Assembly (NCBI GenBank): GCA_045633005.1
Contig: JAZQXT010000080.1
Location: 24,773-88,772 of the forward strand
Source of the DNA: CAG-390 sp045633005
GTDB lineage: Bacteria; Bacillota; Clostridia; Oscillospirales; CAG-272
Direction: 5' to 3'
Length of the DNA: 64,000 bases
Under the pieces are notes generated by a model that ran no database searches, was not told the origin of the DNA, and was given only the letters and a program-made list of their open reading frames with translations. The translations under genes and the position numbers were made by a program. Shown here one piece after another: positions 14,944-23,428 of the stretch. The first letter of the stretch is position 1. Each line of letters starts with the position of its first letter.

Positions 14944-15975
14944 TTATGCAAGCTCTGCAAAGTACTTGATGGTGCGAACCATCTGGCTGGTGTAGGAGTT
15001 CTCGTTGTCGTACCAAGAAACTACCTGTACCTGATAGGTGTCGTCATCGATCTTAGCTACCATGGTCTGAGTAGCATCGAAGAGGGAGCCGTATCTCATA
15101 CCGATAACGTCGGAGGATACGATATCCTCGGTATTGTAACCGAAGGAAGCGGAGGAAGCAGCCTTCATAGCAGCGTTGATGCCCTCCTTGGTAACGTCAG
15201 CGCCCTTAACTACTGCAACGAGGATAGTGGTAGAACCGGTGCAGGTAGGAACTCTCTGAGCAGAGCCGATGAGCTTGCCGTTGAGCTCGGGGATAACGAG
15301 ACCGATTGCCTTAGCAGCGCCGGTGGAGTTAGGAACGATGTTCTGTGCGCCTGCGCGAGCACGTCTGAGGTCGCCCTTTCTGTGAGGACCGTCAAGGATC
15401 ATTTGGTCACCGGTGTAAGCGTGTACGGTGGTCATGATACCGCTCTGGATAGGAGCGTAATCGTTGAGAGCCTTAGCCATGGGAGCGAGGCAGTTGGTGG
15501 TGCAGGATGCAGCGGAAATGATCTGGTCATCAGCGGTAAGGGTGTTCTCGTTTACAGAGTAAACGATGGTCTTAAGATCGTTGCCTGCGGGAGCAGAGAT
15601 AACGACCTTCTTTGCGCCTGCGTTGATGTGAGCCATGGACTTCTCCTTAGAGGTGTAGAAGCCGGTGCACTCGAGAACAACGTCAACGTCAAGAGCGCCC
15701 CAAGGGCAGTTAGCAGCGTCCTTCTCAGCGTAGATCTTGATCTCCTTGCCATCAACAATGATGGAGTCCTCGGTAGCCTCAACGGTGTGAGTGTTCTCAC
15801 CGATAGCGCCGCAGTAAGCACCCTGAGCGGTGTCGTACTTCAGAAGGTGAGCAAGCATCTTGGGGCTGGTGAGGTCGTTGATAGCAACAACTTCGTAACC
15901 CTCTGCGCCAAACATCTGGCGGAATGCGAGACGGCCGATACGGCCAAAACCGTTAATAGCAACTTTTACTGACAT
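14944..15975 (-). CDS. gap: Glyceraldehyde-3-phosphate dehydrogenase, type I
   Basis: 343 residues from ATG 15975, set by GGAGG at the right spacing; an in-frame extension to 16029 is rejected. The N-terminal NAD-binding motif is VAINGFGRIGRLAFR and the catalytic cysteine is in SAASCTTNCLAP (about residues 151-162). The glycolytic type I sequence GDLRRARAGAQNIVPNSTGAAKA follows. It oxidises glyceraldehyde-3-phosphate to 1,3-bisphosphoglycerate. It stands alone rather than in a gap-pgk-tpi operon and has a strong own promoter. Confidence 0.97.
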   Translation of the reverse strand: MSVKVAINGFGRIGRLAFRQMFGAEGYEVVAINDLTSPKMLAHLLKYDTAQGAYCGAIGENTHTVEATEDSIIVDGKEIKIYAEKDAANCPWGALDVDVVLECTGFYTSKEKSMAHINAGAKKVVISAPAGNDLKTIVYSVNENTLTADDQIISAASCTTNCLAPMAKALNDYAPIQSGIMTTVHAYTGDQMILDGPHRKGDLRRARAGAQNIVPNSTGAAKAIGLVIPELNGKLIGSAQRVPTCTGSTTILVAVVKGADVTKEGINAAMKAASSASFGYNTEDIVSSDVIGMRYGSLFDATQTMVAKIDDDTYQVQVVSWYDNENSYTSQMVRTIKYFAELA

Positions 15976-16044
15976 TTTTGGAATTCCTCCGTAAATATGA
16001 TTTTTTTGGTCGGACTTTTTTAAGTCCAATTATTGCCACCATAT

Positions 16045-16073
16045 ATTTTATCCTATTTTGATGAAATATACAA
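16045..16073 (-). promoter_or_regulatory. Promoter of gap
   Basis: On the minus strand TTGTAT (16068-16073) and TAAAAT (16045-16050) are 17 bp apart. The leader contains the hairpin GGACTT/AAGTCC. AT-rich sequence upstream could act as an UP element. Confidence 0.7.
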
Positions 16074-16150
16074 GGGGTTTTTGAAAAAAATATTATTTTT
16101 ATTGAAATTTTCAAATATAAATATGCTTTTTGGGGGCTTATTGTTCATTT

Positions 16151-16876
16151 TTACCGCAAAAATCGGCGGCGCGTCAGAAAACGATAGCGAAAAAGCCGCC
16201 CGATACTCCCAAAACGCTTTGGCTGACGCAGCATACGCCATAGCCATTCGAGGCGCAGTTTAACAAAAAACGAAGGCGCGCGGCGTAGCTTACCCGCCCA
16301 CACGTCGAGCGCTCCGCCGACTCCAATCGCCGCGCCGACGGATAATTTTTCTTTATTACGCGATATGAAAAGCTCCTGCTTGGGGAAACCCATACCAACG
16401 AGCAGAAGGTCGGGAGAGAGGGCGGCGATTTTCCTAACGAGTGCTTCCTCGTCATCAAAAAAACCATCGGACACGCCAAGAACTTGCAGCCCCTTATACC
16501 TCTCGCAAAGGGCAAGTGCGGCGCTGTCTGCTATTCCCCGCTCTCCGCCGACGAGGTACACGCTGCCGCCCACGGCGGCAAGGCGCGACATCACCGCCTC
16601 GGCGGTGTCGATGCCCGTGACTCTTTCGGGGAGCGGAGTGCCCTGCCTTTTTGCCGCGCCGATAACGCCCGTGCCGTCGGCTAAAACGAGGCTTGCGGAA
16701 TTTATCACGTCGCGCAAGGAAGCATCGTCATAACAGAAGGTAGAAATAAGGGCGTTGGGGGTAAATACGGTATACGCGGACTCACGTTTTCGCGTGGCGC
16801 GAAATATCGCATCCGCCGCCTCGGTCGCCGTGACCGCGTCAAAGCCTATACCGAGCACGTTTATCTTTTTGCTCAT
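16151..16876 (-). CDS. WecG/TagA/CpsF-family glycosyltransferase
   Basis: 241 residues from ATG 16876 behind GGGAGAGGG. Family signatures include TPNALISTF near residue 40, VLADGTGVI near 62 (the ADG catalytic region), VYLVGG near 104, LVGMGFPKQELF near 155, and GVGGALDVWAGK near 184. Members transfer ManNAc(A) from a UDP-sugar to a GlcNAc-lipid during wall teichoic acid or exopolysaccharide synthesis at the inner membrane face. The basic C-terminus (RLFRYRFLTRRRFLR) is typical for membrane association. No linked tag/tar genes are present, so the polymer is unknown. Confidence 0.88.
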   Translation of the reverse strand: MSKKINVLGIGFDAVTATEAADAIFRATRKRESAYTVFTPNALISTFCYDDASLRDVINSASLVLADGTGVIGAAKRQGTPLPERVTGIDTAEAVMSRLAAVGGSVYLVGGERGIADSAALALCERYKGLQVLGVSDGFFDDEEALVRKIAALSPDLLLVGMGFPKQELFISRNKEKLSVGAAIGVGGALDVWAGKLRRAPSFFVKLRLEWLWRMLRQPKRFGSIGRLFRYRFLTRRRFLR

Positions 16877-16963
16877 ATCGCCCTCTCCCTTCCGAATTTT
16901 TAATAAGTATATCATATTTTTAAAAAATAGGCAAGTTTTTTGCCTCAAAAGTTACGCTTTATC

Positions 16964-16992
16964 TTGACACGGGCGATTTGTTGATTTATAAT
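16964..16992 (+). promoter_or_regulatory. Promoter of proS
   Basis: Perfect TTGACA (16964-16969) and TATAAT (16987-16992), 17 bp apart. No T-box follows, unlike thrS. Confidence 0.85.
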
Positions 16993-17031
16993 ATAATGTG
17001 ATTTATTATGTTCTGAAAGGACGAAATTTTC

Positions 17032-18471
17032 ATGGCTGACAATAAGAAAATGGTTGATGCTATAACATCAATGGAAACAGACTTTGCCCAGTGGTACACC
17101 GACGTTGTAAAGAAGGCAGAGCTTGTAGATTATTCTGGCGTTAAGGGATGTATGATCATCCGTCCCTACGGATACGCCATCTGGGAAAACATCCAGCACA
17201 TTCTTGACGCGGAGTTCAAGAAGCTCGGACACGAGAACGTGTATATGCCTATGTTCATTCCCGAATCTCTGCTCCAGAAGGAAGCGGATCACGTTGCGGG
17301 CTTTGCTCCCGAATGCGCTATCGTGACCATCGGCGGTCAGAACAGACTTTCCGAGCGTCTTATCGTGCGCCCCACGTCCGAAACGCTTTTCTGCGAGCAT
17401 TACCGCAATATCATCCACTCCTACCGCGACCTTCCCAAGCTCTACAACCAATGGTGTAACGTAGTTCGTTGGGAAAAGACCACCCGTCCCTTCCTTCGCA
17501 CCTCCGAGTTCCTCTGGCAAGAGGGACACACCATGCACGAGACCGAGGAGGAGGCACGCGAGGAAACTCTGCGTATGCTTGACGTTTACGCTGATTATTA
17601 CGAAAAACCTCTCGCTATCCCCGTAGTTCGCGGTCGAAAGACCGACAAGGAAAAGTTTGCGGGTGCTGAGGAGACCTATACCGTTGAGCCTATGATGCAC
17701 AACGGCGTTGCGCTTCAGGGCGGAACTACGCACTACTTCGGCGACGGATTTGCTCGCGCGTTTGACATTACCTACACCGCGCGTGACAACACCGTAAAGC
17801 ATCCCCACCAGACCTCTTGGGGCGTTTCTACCCGTATGATAGGCGCTATCATTATGGCTCACGGCGACGATAACGGGCTTATCCTCCCCCCCGCCGTTGC
17901 GCCCATTCAGGTAGTTATCGTTCCCGTTGCACAGCACAAGGAAGGCGTGCTTGAAGCCGCAAAGGCACTCAAGGACAAGCTCTCCGCGCGCTTCCGCGTA
18001 AAGCTTGACGACAGCGACAACTCCGCGGGCTGGAAGTATTCCCAGTATGAGATGAAGGGTGTTCCCCTCCGTCTTGAGATAGGTCCGCGTGATATCGAAA
18101 ACAATTCCTGCGTGCTCGTTTCCCGCGTAAGCCGCGAAAAGACCTTCGTTTCCCTTGACGGCATCGAGGATTCCGTTGCGGCGGCACTCGAGTCCGTACA
18201 CAACGAGCTTTACCGCCGTGCATCCGAAAACCTCAAGAACCGCACCTCCAACGCCGTAACGTACGAGGAGCTGCTTGAGATCGCGTCCACGAAGTCGGGC
18301 TTCATCCGCGCCATGTGGTGCGGCGACAGCGAGTGCGAGGACAAGATAAAGGAGGACACGGGCGGAGTGAAGTCCCGTTGCATCCCCTTTGACGAGGAGC
18401 ACCTTTCCGACGTTTGCGTATGCTGCGGAAAACCTGCAAAGCATATGGTCGTTTGGGGACGTCAATATTAA
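17032..18471 (+). CDS. proS: Prolyl-tRNA synthetase, archaeal/eukaryal-type short form
   Basis: 479 residues, with no editing insertion, the length of the ProS type 3 found in Clostridia and archaea. Class II motifs: motif 1 near residues 42-60 (IIRPYGYAIWENIQHILD), motif 2 RWEKTTRPFLRTSEFLWQE near 144-162, and a motif 3 equivalent around SWGVSTRMIGA near 263. An anticodon-binding domain runs from about 285 to 385. The C-terminal zinc-binding-like domain has cysteines MWCGDSEC and CVCCGK. Charges tRNA-Pro. Confidence 0.96.
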   Translation: MADNKKMVDAITSMETDFAQWYTDVVKKAELVDYSGVKGCMIIRPYGYAIWENIQHILDAEFKKLGHENVYMPMFIPESLLQKEADHVAGFAPECAIVTIGGQNRLSERLIVRPTSETLFCEHYRNIIHSYRDLPKLYNQWCNVVRWEKTTRPFLRTSEFLWQEGHTMHETEEEAREETLRMLDVYADYYEKPLAIPVVRGRKTDKEKFAGAEETYTVEPMMHNGVALQGGTTHYFGDGFARAFDITYTARDNTVKHPHQTSWGVSTRMIGAIIMAHGDDNGLILPPAVAPIQVVIVPVAQHKEGVLEAAKALKDKLSARFRVKLDDSDNSAGWKYSQYEMKGVPLRLEIGPRDIENNSCVLVSRVSREKTFVSLDGIEDSVAAALESVHNELYRRASENLKNRTSNAVTYEELLEIASTKSGFIRAMWCGDSECEDKIKEDTGGVKSRCIPFDEEHLSDVCVCCGKPAKHMVVWGRQY

Positions 18472-18480
18472 AATCTTCGA

Positions 18481-18512
18481 CGGTTGCGACAGCAAATGTC
18501 GCAACCGTTTTT
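18481..18512 (+). terminator. Terminator of proS
   Basis: CGGTTGCGACA (18481-18491) / TGTCGCAACCG (18497-18507) followed by TTTTT; it lies just 24 bp before the rodA start, so rodA may need its own promoter or read-through. Confidence 0.85.
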
Positions 18513-18535
18513 AAAATAATGAAAGGAGGCAGGAT

Positions 18536-19666
18536 ATGAAGGAGTTTAATACGACGTTTCTTGAAAAACTGAAAAAAGTAGACCCTTGTTTGCTTATATG
18601 CACCACTATCCTGTCTCTTATAAGCATTCTTTTGATGATCGGAGTGAGTGATGCAAGCGAGATAGGCAACAGCACGCGAGTTATCACCATGCAAAGCGCG
18701 ACAACCGTGGTAGGAATAATCTTTGCTTTTTTCATTTCCACGCTCGACTATCAGGAGATAGTCAACAAGCTGTTTATTCCGTTTTTCATAGCGCAGATAG
18801 GACTTCTCGGCATTACGCTTTTGTACGGCACCGCCGAGGGAAGCAACCAAAGCTGGCTATACATAGGCCCTATAGGAATACAGCCGTCAGAGTTCGTCAA
18901 GGCGACGTTTATCGTGACGTTTTCAAAGCACATAGATATAGTAAAAAAGAAGATAAACCATCCGCTCTCCATTCTCGGACTTCTTATACACGCGGGGCTC
19001 GTTATCGGACTCATACTGCTTTCGGGCGACCTTGGAGTTGCGCTCGTTTACTGCGGACTCGTGCTTATTATGCTGTTTTGCTCTGGGCTAAGCCTTTTTT
19101 ATCTGCTTGGCGGTTTTGCCTTTGTCTTCGTTTCAATTCCGTACATTTGGCCGCACCTCAACAGTTATCAGCAGGACCGTATAATATTCGGCTTTACACC
19201 CGAGGCTGACCCGCAAGGCTACGGCTTTCAGGCACTTCTTGGGCAAAAATGCGTTGCAAACGGCGGATTTTTCGGTCAAGGACTTAACGGCGGTCAGTAT
19301 TACAAAAATCTTTTCGCTTGTGAAAACGATTTCGCTTTTTCCTCGCTTTGCGAAAAATTCGGAATGCTTGGCGGACTTATCGTCATCGCCACGCTTGCGG
19401 TGCTTGTGGTCAGGATATTTATGATAGCAAAATCCGCCCGTAAGGATTCGGGTGCGTTTTTGTGCATCGGCGTTGCCGCTGTCATTACCGTTCAGGCTAT
19501 AGAAAACCTCGGAATGAGCCTTGCCATGCTCCCCGTCGTCGGTATCACCCTCCCCTTCGTGAGCTACGGCGGCTCGTCGACGCTCGCTATGTATATTATG
19601 ATAGGAATGGTCCACAGCGTACACGCACACAAGGTCAAATACTTCTTTGAACGGGAAGAAATGTAA
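18536..19666 (+). CDS. rodA: SEDS-family peptidoglycan polymerase, RodA-like
   Basis: 376 residues with about ten transmembrane helices and SD GGAGG. SEDS signatures are present: IGIQPSEFVK near residue 117 with the family Glu, the extracellular loop FTPEADPQGYGFQ near 222, and the C-terminal LPFVSYGGSSTLAMY near 340. SEDS proteins polymerise glycan strands from lipid II together with a class B PBP. RodA rather than FtsW or SpoVE is chosen from length and from the GLIHAGLV/LSGDLG pattern, but this is the less certain part. No linked mre or pbp genes are present. Confidence 0.85.
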   Translation: MKEFNTTFLEKLKKVDPCLLICTTILSLISILLMIGVSDASEIGNSTRVITMQSATTVVGIIFAFFISTLDYQEIVNKLFIPFFIAQIGLLGITLLYGTAEGSNQSWLYIGPIGIQPSEFVKATFIVTFSKHIDIVKKKINHPLSILGLLIHAGLVIGLILLSGDLGVALVYCGLVLIMLFCSGLSLFYLLGGFAFVFVSIPYIWPHLNSYQQDRIIFGFTPEADPQGYGFQALLGQKCVANGGFFGQGLNGGQYYKNLFACENDFAFSSLCEKFGMLGGLIVIATLAVLVVRIFMIAKSARKDSGAFLCIGVAAVITVQAIENLGMSLAMLPVVGITLPFVSYGGSSTLAMYIMIGMVHSVHAHKVKYFFEREEM

Positions 19667-19681
19667 ATTTAAGAATATAAT

Positions 19682-19732
19682 AACCTCCGCGCAAATATTA
19701 TTCATTGAGTAATATTTTTGCGGAGGTTTTTT
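19682..19732 (+). terminator. Terminator-like hairpin that contains the next gene's SD
   Basis: AACCTCCGC (19682-19690) pairs with GCGGAGGTT (19720-19728), with an inner stem AATATTA/TAATATT, followed by T6. The GGAGG in the 3' arm (19722-19726) is 7 nt from the ATG at 19734 and is the only SD for that gene. When the hairpin forms, rodA transcription would stop and the SD would be masked. Confidence 0.75.
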
Positions 19733-19733
19733 C

Positions 19734-20213
19734 ATGTTTATTTATTCGTTTCGCGCAAGCACGCTTCGTTTTTTTGCCGTGCTTTTGCTTGCCGCCACGG
19801 CGCTCGTCGCGCTGATAGTTTTCGTACCCGCCTACGACGTTGCCGCCGAGGCGGGAGTGCAGGTCAATTACGACAACGTAAAGACTAACGAGGACAGAGT
19901 GAAGTTTCTCGGTCAGTTCGGTTACACCGTGTCGGGTGAGCCCGTTGAGAGCGTTGAGGTAACGCTGCCGTCGGAATTTGACAGAGTTTTTTCAGGCTAC
20001 AACGAGCTTCAAAAGGCGCAGGGGCTTGACCTTTCCAAGTACAAAAACAAGGCTGTAATGCGCTACACCTACGAGATAACGAACTATCCGACCGACAGCG
20101 GTGCGAAGGTCTGGGCAAACGTTATCGTGTGGCGCGGGCGTGTTATAGGCGGCGACGTTTGCTCGGCTGACCCGTCGGGCTTCATTCACGGCTTTGAGCG
20201 TGCTTCGGAGTAA
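19734..20213 (+). CDS. DUF4830 single-pass membrane protein
   Basis: 159 residues. One N-terminal transmembrane helix at about residues 12-34 is followed by an extracytoplasmic domain with NEDRVKFLGQFGYTVSGEPVE (residues about 51-71), the usual core of DUF4830. It ends with VIWRGRVIGGD-like strands (VNVIVWRGRVIGGDV region). It is found in sporulating Clostridia; the function is unknown. Its SD is inside the preceding terminator stem. Its last 32 nt overlap the end of the convergent germination gene. Confidence 0.75.
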   Translation: MFIYSFRASTLRFFAVLLLAATALVALIVFVPAYDVAAEAGVQVNYDNVKTNEDRVKFLGQFGYTVSGEPVESVEVTLPSEFDRVFSGYNELQKAQGLDLSKYKNKAVMRYTYEITNYPTDSGAKVWANVIVWRGRVIGGDVCSADPSGFIHGFERASE

Positions 20214-21642
20214 TTGCCACGTCCTTCTTTTTGACGCGGAAGAAAACGCTGACAAACGCGCGGGCGTTGAATGGTATTAGCGGATATAGATACGAGCATT
20301 CGCCGTTCACCGTGCGATTGGTGGCTATGAGGGCGATTATGAGCACAACGCCGCCGATAAAGCCCCAAAGACCGAACAGAGCTACGCCGATAAGCAAAAG
20401 TATACGCATAAACTTGAAGGCGTAGCCAAGCTCGTATGAGCGTTGCGAGAAATTTGCGATAGCGACGAACGCCATAAGGATTATCACCTCGGGGATGAGC
20501 CAGCCCACGCCGACGGCGAAATCACCGAGGATGAGTCCGCCTACCACGGATAGCGAGTTTGATAGCATATCGGGGGTATTCATTGACGCCATTTTGAGTC
20601 CGTCGACCACGAACTCCACGATAAGAAGCTGAGCGAGAACGGGAAGCCTTCCCGTTTCGCTCGGCAATACGAAGGCGAACCAATCGGGAACGAGCGTGGG
20701 ATTTGCGTAACACAGATACCACACGGGAACAGCAAAAAGCGTGAGCGCGAATATAAGATACCGTACTATTCTTATATAAGTTCCCGTGAGCGGCGGCGAA
20801 TAGAAATCGTTGCTCTCCTGCATAAAATCGAAGATCGACGTAGGAAGTATCATCGCCTCGGGTGAATTATCCATCAATATCAGCACGCTTCCTTCGAAAA
20901 GCTGTGCCGCCGCCACGTCGGGACGTTCGGTGGTTCTTATTTTTGGGAATGGGTTATACCACCTTGTCCTGATAAGGCATTCTGCGAGAGATTGATGCCC
21001 CATCGTAAGGCTTTCGGTCTTTATTTCCTTTAGCCTTTCGGAAACGCGCTTAACGTACTGCGCGTCGGCGCGGTCAGCCATAAAGCACAGTACCACGTCG
21101 GTCTTTGAGCTTTTGCCTACGGTAAAATAGCTCATAGTCAGCGCCGTGTTTCTGACTCGGCGGCGGATAAGCGCGGTGTTGGAAATAAGCGTTTCCACAA
21201 AGCCGTCGCGCGGCCCGCGCATTACTCTGTCATTTTGCGGCTCGGTGGTCTCACGCGCGGGATATGACCTTGAATCTATAAGGATGCCGTACTCGCCAAA
21301 GCGGCTTCCTATCATCAGCGTCGCGCCCGAAAGCACCATTTGTATCATCGTATCAAGCGAATCCGTAAGCTCGCTCTCGACGTATACCACACGCTTGCAA
21401 AGGAAGTCGTTTGCGCACGCAAAGCCCTGCAAATGCTTGTCTCCGAGATCCTTAAGACTTGTAAAGGACAGCATAAGCTTTTGCATAACGCCGTCCTTAA
21501 CGAAGCCGTCAATATAATAAAACGTTACCTCGTCGCTGCCTACCTGCAGCGGCTTTTTTATTATGTCAAAGCTTTCACGAACACGCAAAAGCCTATCAAG
21601 CGTTGATACGTTTTCGCTGTATGAGGATGAAAGATGAGGCAT
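20182..21642 (-). CDS. GerA-family spore germination protein, SpoVAF-like
   Basis: 486 residues. The N-terminal soluble half (residues about 15-260) has the GerA-type DGFVKDGVMQKL and ALIRRRVRNTALTM segments. The C-terminal half has at least four hydrophobic helices with PVWYLCYANPTLVP, the conserved SVVGGLILGDFAVG stretch (about residue 375) and a proline-rich junction PLTGTYIRIVRY. GerA-type receptors sense nutrients, while SpoVAF works with them in the spore inner membrane. The absence of adjacent gerB/gerC partner genes favours SpoVAF, but a lone GerAA is possible. Confidence 0.82.
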   Translation of the reverse strand: MPHLSSSYSENVSTLDRLLRVRESFDIIKKPLQVGSDEVTFYYIDGFVKDGVMQKLMLSFTSLKDLGDKHLQGFACANDFLCKRVVYVESELTDSLDTMIQMVLSGATLMIGSRFGEYGILIDSRSYPARETTEPQNDRVMRGPRDGFVETLISNTALIRRRVRNTALTMSYFTVGKSSKTDVVLCFMADRADAQYVKRVSERLKEIKTESLTMGHQSLAECLIRTRWYNPFPKIRTTERPDVAAAQLFEGSVLILMDNSPEAMILPTSIFDFMQESNDFYSPPLTGTYIRIVRYLIFALTLFAVPVWYLCYANPTLVPDWFAFVLPSETGRLPVLAQLLIVEFVVDGLKMASMNTPDMLSNSLSVVGGLILGDFAVGVGWLIPEVIILMAFVAIANFSQRSYELGYAFKFMRILLLIGVALFGLWGFIGGVVLIIALIATNRTVNGECSYLYPLIPFNARAFVSVFFRVKKKDVAITPKHAQSRE

Positions 21643-21706
21643 TGTGTCCTCCCGTTTGATTTTTTAATATTCTTCCCTTTTGGGTGAAAAATATTCTCCG
21701 TTTTCC

Positions 21707-21735
21707 TTTACAGTCGGCTTTTTTTGTGATATAAT
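21707..21735 (+). promoter_or_regulatory. Promoter of tsaE operon
   Basis: TTTACA (21707-21712) and TATAAT (21730-21735), 17 bp apart. The transcript probably covers tsaE through rpe. Confidence 0.7.
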
Positions 21736-21768
21736 TATACTGTATGAAATTTTGGAAGATCGGTTGAT

Positions 21769-22227
21769 ATGGAAAAAATTATTTTTGAGAAGGTCACCTC
21801 CACTACCGAGGAGACCGAGGAATGCGGAGCGCATCTCGCCTCACTCATCAGCGAGGACTCCTCCCTTCCGCAATTCGTTTCGCTCGTTGGGGATCTCGGC
21901 ACGGGAAAGACTGCGTTTACGCGCGGCTTTGCCTCACTTGCCGCCGCAGGTGCGGCTGTGCGTTCTCCTACGTACACGCTTGTAAACGAATACCGCGGAA
22001 ACGGCCGCCCCGTATTTCATTTTGACGTTTATAGAATAAACGATGAGGACGACCTTTACTCTATCGGCTTTTACGATTATCTTGACGAGGGCATATGCCT
22101 CGTTGAGTGGTGCGACCTCATTCCCTACGCTCTGCCCGACCGCTATATCTCGGTAACGCTCGAAAAGCTTCCCGATGACGTATCGCTTCGCAGAGTGCGG
22201 ATATCACTTGTTACGAAAGGAGAATAG
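21769..22227 (+). CDS. tsaE: tRNA threonylcarbamoyladenosine biosynthesis ATPase TsaE
   Basis: 152 residues. Walker A GDLGTGKTAFTRG is at about residues 42-54, SPTYTLVNEY near 66, and the acidic HFDVYR motif near 84 is invariant in TsaE. TsaE is the ATPase that drives TsaB-TsaD to make t6A37 on ANN-decoding tRNAs. tsaB follows 2 bp later. tsaD is not in the window. Confidence 0.96.
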   Translation: MEKIIFEKVTSTTEETEECGAHLASLISEDSSLPQFVSLVGDLGTGKTAFTRGFASLAAAGAAVRSPTYTLVNEYRGNGRPVFHFDVYRINDEDDLYSIGFYDYLDEGICLVEWCDLIPYALPDRYISVTLEKLPDDVSLRRVRISLVTKGE

Positions 22228-22229
22228 CC

Positions 22230-22940
22230 GTGAAGATATTTGCTTGCGACAGCACGGCGCATACCGCCTCCGTGGCTATATGCGACGATGAAAAGCTCAT
22301 TGGGCTTTACACGCAAAACGGCGGAAACACGCACAGCGAAACACTCCTGCCGCTTGCCGAGACTATGTTCAAGGCACTTAAAATGAGCGTTGATGACATT
22401 GATATATTCTCCTGCTCTGCGGGCCCAGGCTCGTTTACGGGAGTTCGCATCGGCGCGGCGACGGTAAAGGGACTTGCTTTCGGCAGAGGAAAGCCGTGCA
22501 TTGGAGTTTCCACGCTTGAAGCTCTTGCGCTGAATCTCGTGTCCGACGAGGAAAGAATAATCTGTCCCGTTATGGATGCGCGACGAGGTCAGCTGTATAC
22601 GGCTACTTTTCTATCCAAAAACGGCGAGCTTGAAAGGATCACTCCCGACCGCGCGATAGCGTACTCGGAGTTCGAGGCAGAAACTCTCGCGTATAATAAA
22701 GAAGGAAAAAAGATATATCTTTGCGGCGACGGCTACGAGCTTGTCAAGGGACTTCTCCCCGCCGATGCCGCGCACAACACGTCCGAAATGCTGAGATATC
22801 AATCGGCATACTCGGTCGCCCAAGTGGCGCTCACGCTGTTCCGTCAGGGTGTAAGAACTACGGACGGCGAGCTTCGCCCCACTTATTTACGTCTACCGCA
22901 GGCAGAGCGTGACCGCCTTGCCGCTCAAAATAAAAATTGA
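22230..22940 (+). CDS. tsaB: tRNA t6A modification protein TsaB
   Basis: 236 residues starting at GTG 22230 with AAAGGAG. ASKHA-fold signatures: CDSTAHTASVAI at the N-terminus, the GPGSFTGVRIG motif near residue 64, and STLEALALN near 93. The MDARRGQLYTA segment near 116 is typical of TsaB (formerly YeaZ). It is a scaffold for TsaD and TsaE with no catalysis of its own. Translation is likely coupled to tsaE. Confidence 0.95.
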   Translation: MKIFACDSTAHTASVAICDDEKLIGLYTQNGGNTHSETLLPLAETMFKALKMSVDDIDIFSCSAGPGSFTGVRIGAATVKGLAFGRGKPCIGVSTLEALALNLVSDEERIICPVMDARRGQLYTATFLSKNGELERITPDRAIAYSEFEAETLAYNKEGKKIYLCGDGYELVKGLLPADAAHNTSEMLRYQSAYSVAQVALTLFRQGVRTTDGELRPTYLRLPQAERDRLAAQNKN

Positions 22941-22954
22941 AAGGTTTAATTCAC

Positions 22955-23428
22955 ATGAACAACAAGAAACTCGTTATCGGCTCTGACCACGCAGGATTTG
23001 AATATAAGGCAAAGCTTATTGATTACCTTACCGCCAAGGGCTATGAAATGATAGACGCGGGAACTTATTCCGCCGACAGCTGTGACTACCCCGTACCCGT
23101 ACACGCGCTGTGCAAGGTCATCCAGAGCGGCGAATGCGCCGAGGGTATCCTCATTTGCGGCACGGGAATCGGCGTTTCCATGGCGGCTAACAAGCACCAC
23201 GGCATACGCGCCGCAGTTTGCTCCGACAAATACTCCACCGAAATGACAAGACTCCACAACGATGCAAACGTGCTTTGCATGGGCGCAAGAGTCATCGACT
23301 TCGACCTCGTTTGCGAGCTTACCGACATCTTCCTTTCCACCGACGCGCTCACCGAGGAGCGTCACCTGCGCCGTCAGCAGATGATAAGCGACCTTGAGGA
23401 CGGCACGTTCGAGGAAAAGTATGAGTAA
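22955..23428 (+). CDS. rpiB: Ribose-5-phosphate isomerase B
   Basis: 157 residues from ATG 22955; an in-frame TTG at 22937 would extend it but would use the SD-like GAAAGG as codons. Motifs: GSDHAGFEYK near residue 8, CGTGIGVSMAANK near 66 with the catalytic cysteine, and HNDANVLCMGARV near 98. It interconverts ribulose- and ribose-5-phosphate in the non-oxidative pentose phosphate pathway, fitting with rpe downstream. It overlaps ispD by 8 nt. Confidence 0.95.
   Translation: MNNKKLVIGSDHAGFEYKAKLIDYLTAKGYEMIDAGTYSADSCDYPVPVHALCKVIQSGECAEGILICGTGIGVSMAANKHHGIRAAVCSDKYSTEMTRLHNDANVLCMGARVIDFDLVCELTDIFLSTDALTEERHLRRQQMISDLEDGTFEEKYE

Noticed and set aside
16876..17031. T-box leader for proS
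   Set aside because: The promoter -10 is about 40 bp from the start codon; no T-box motif or terminator fits in that space.
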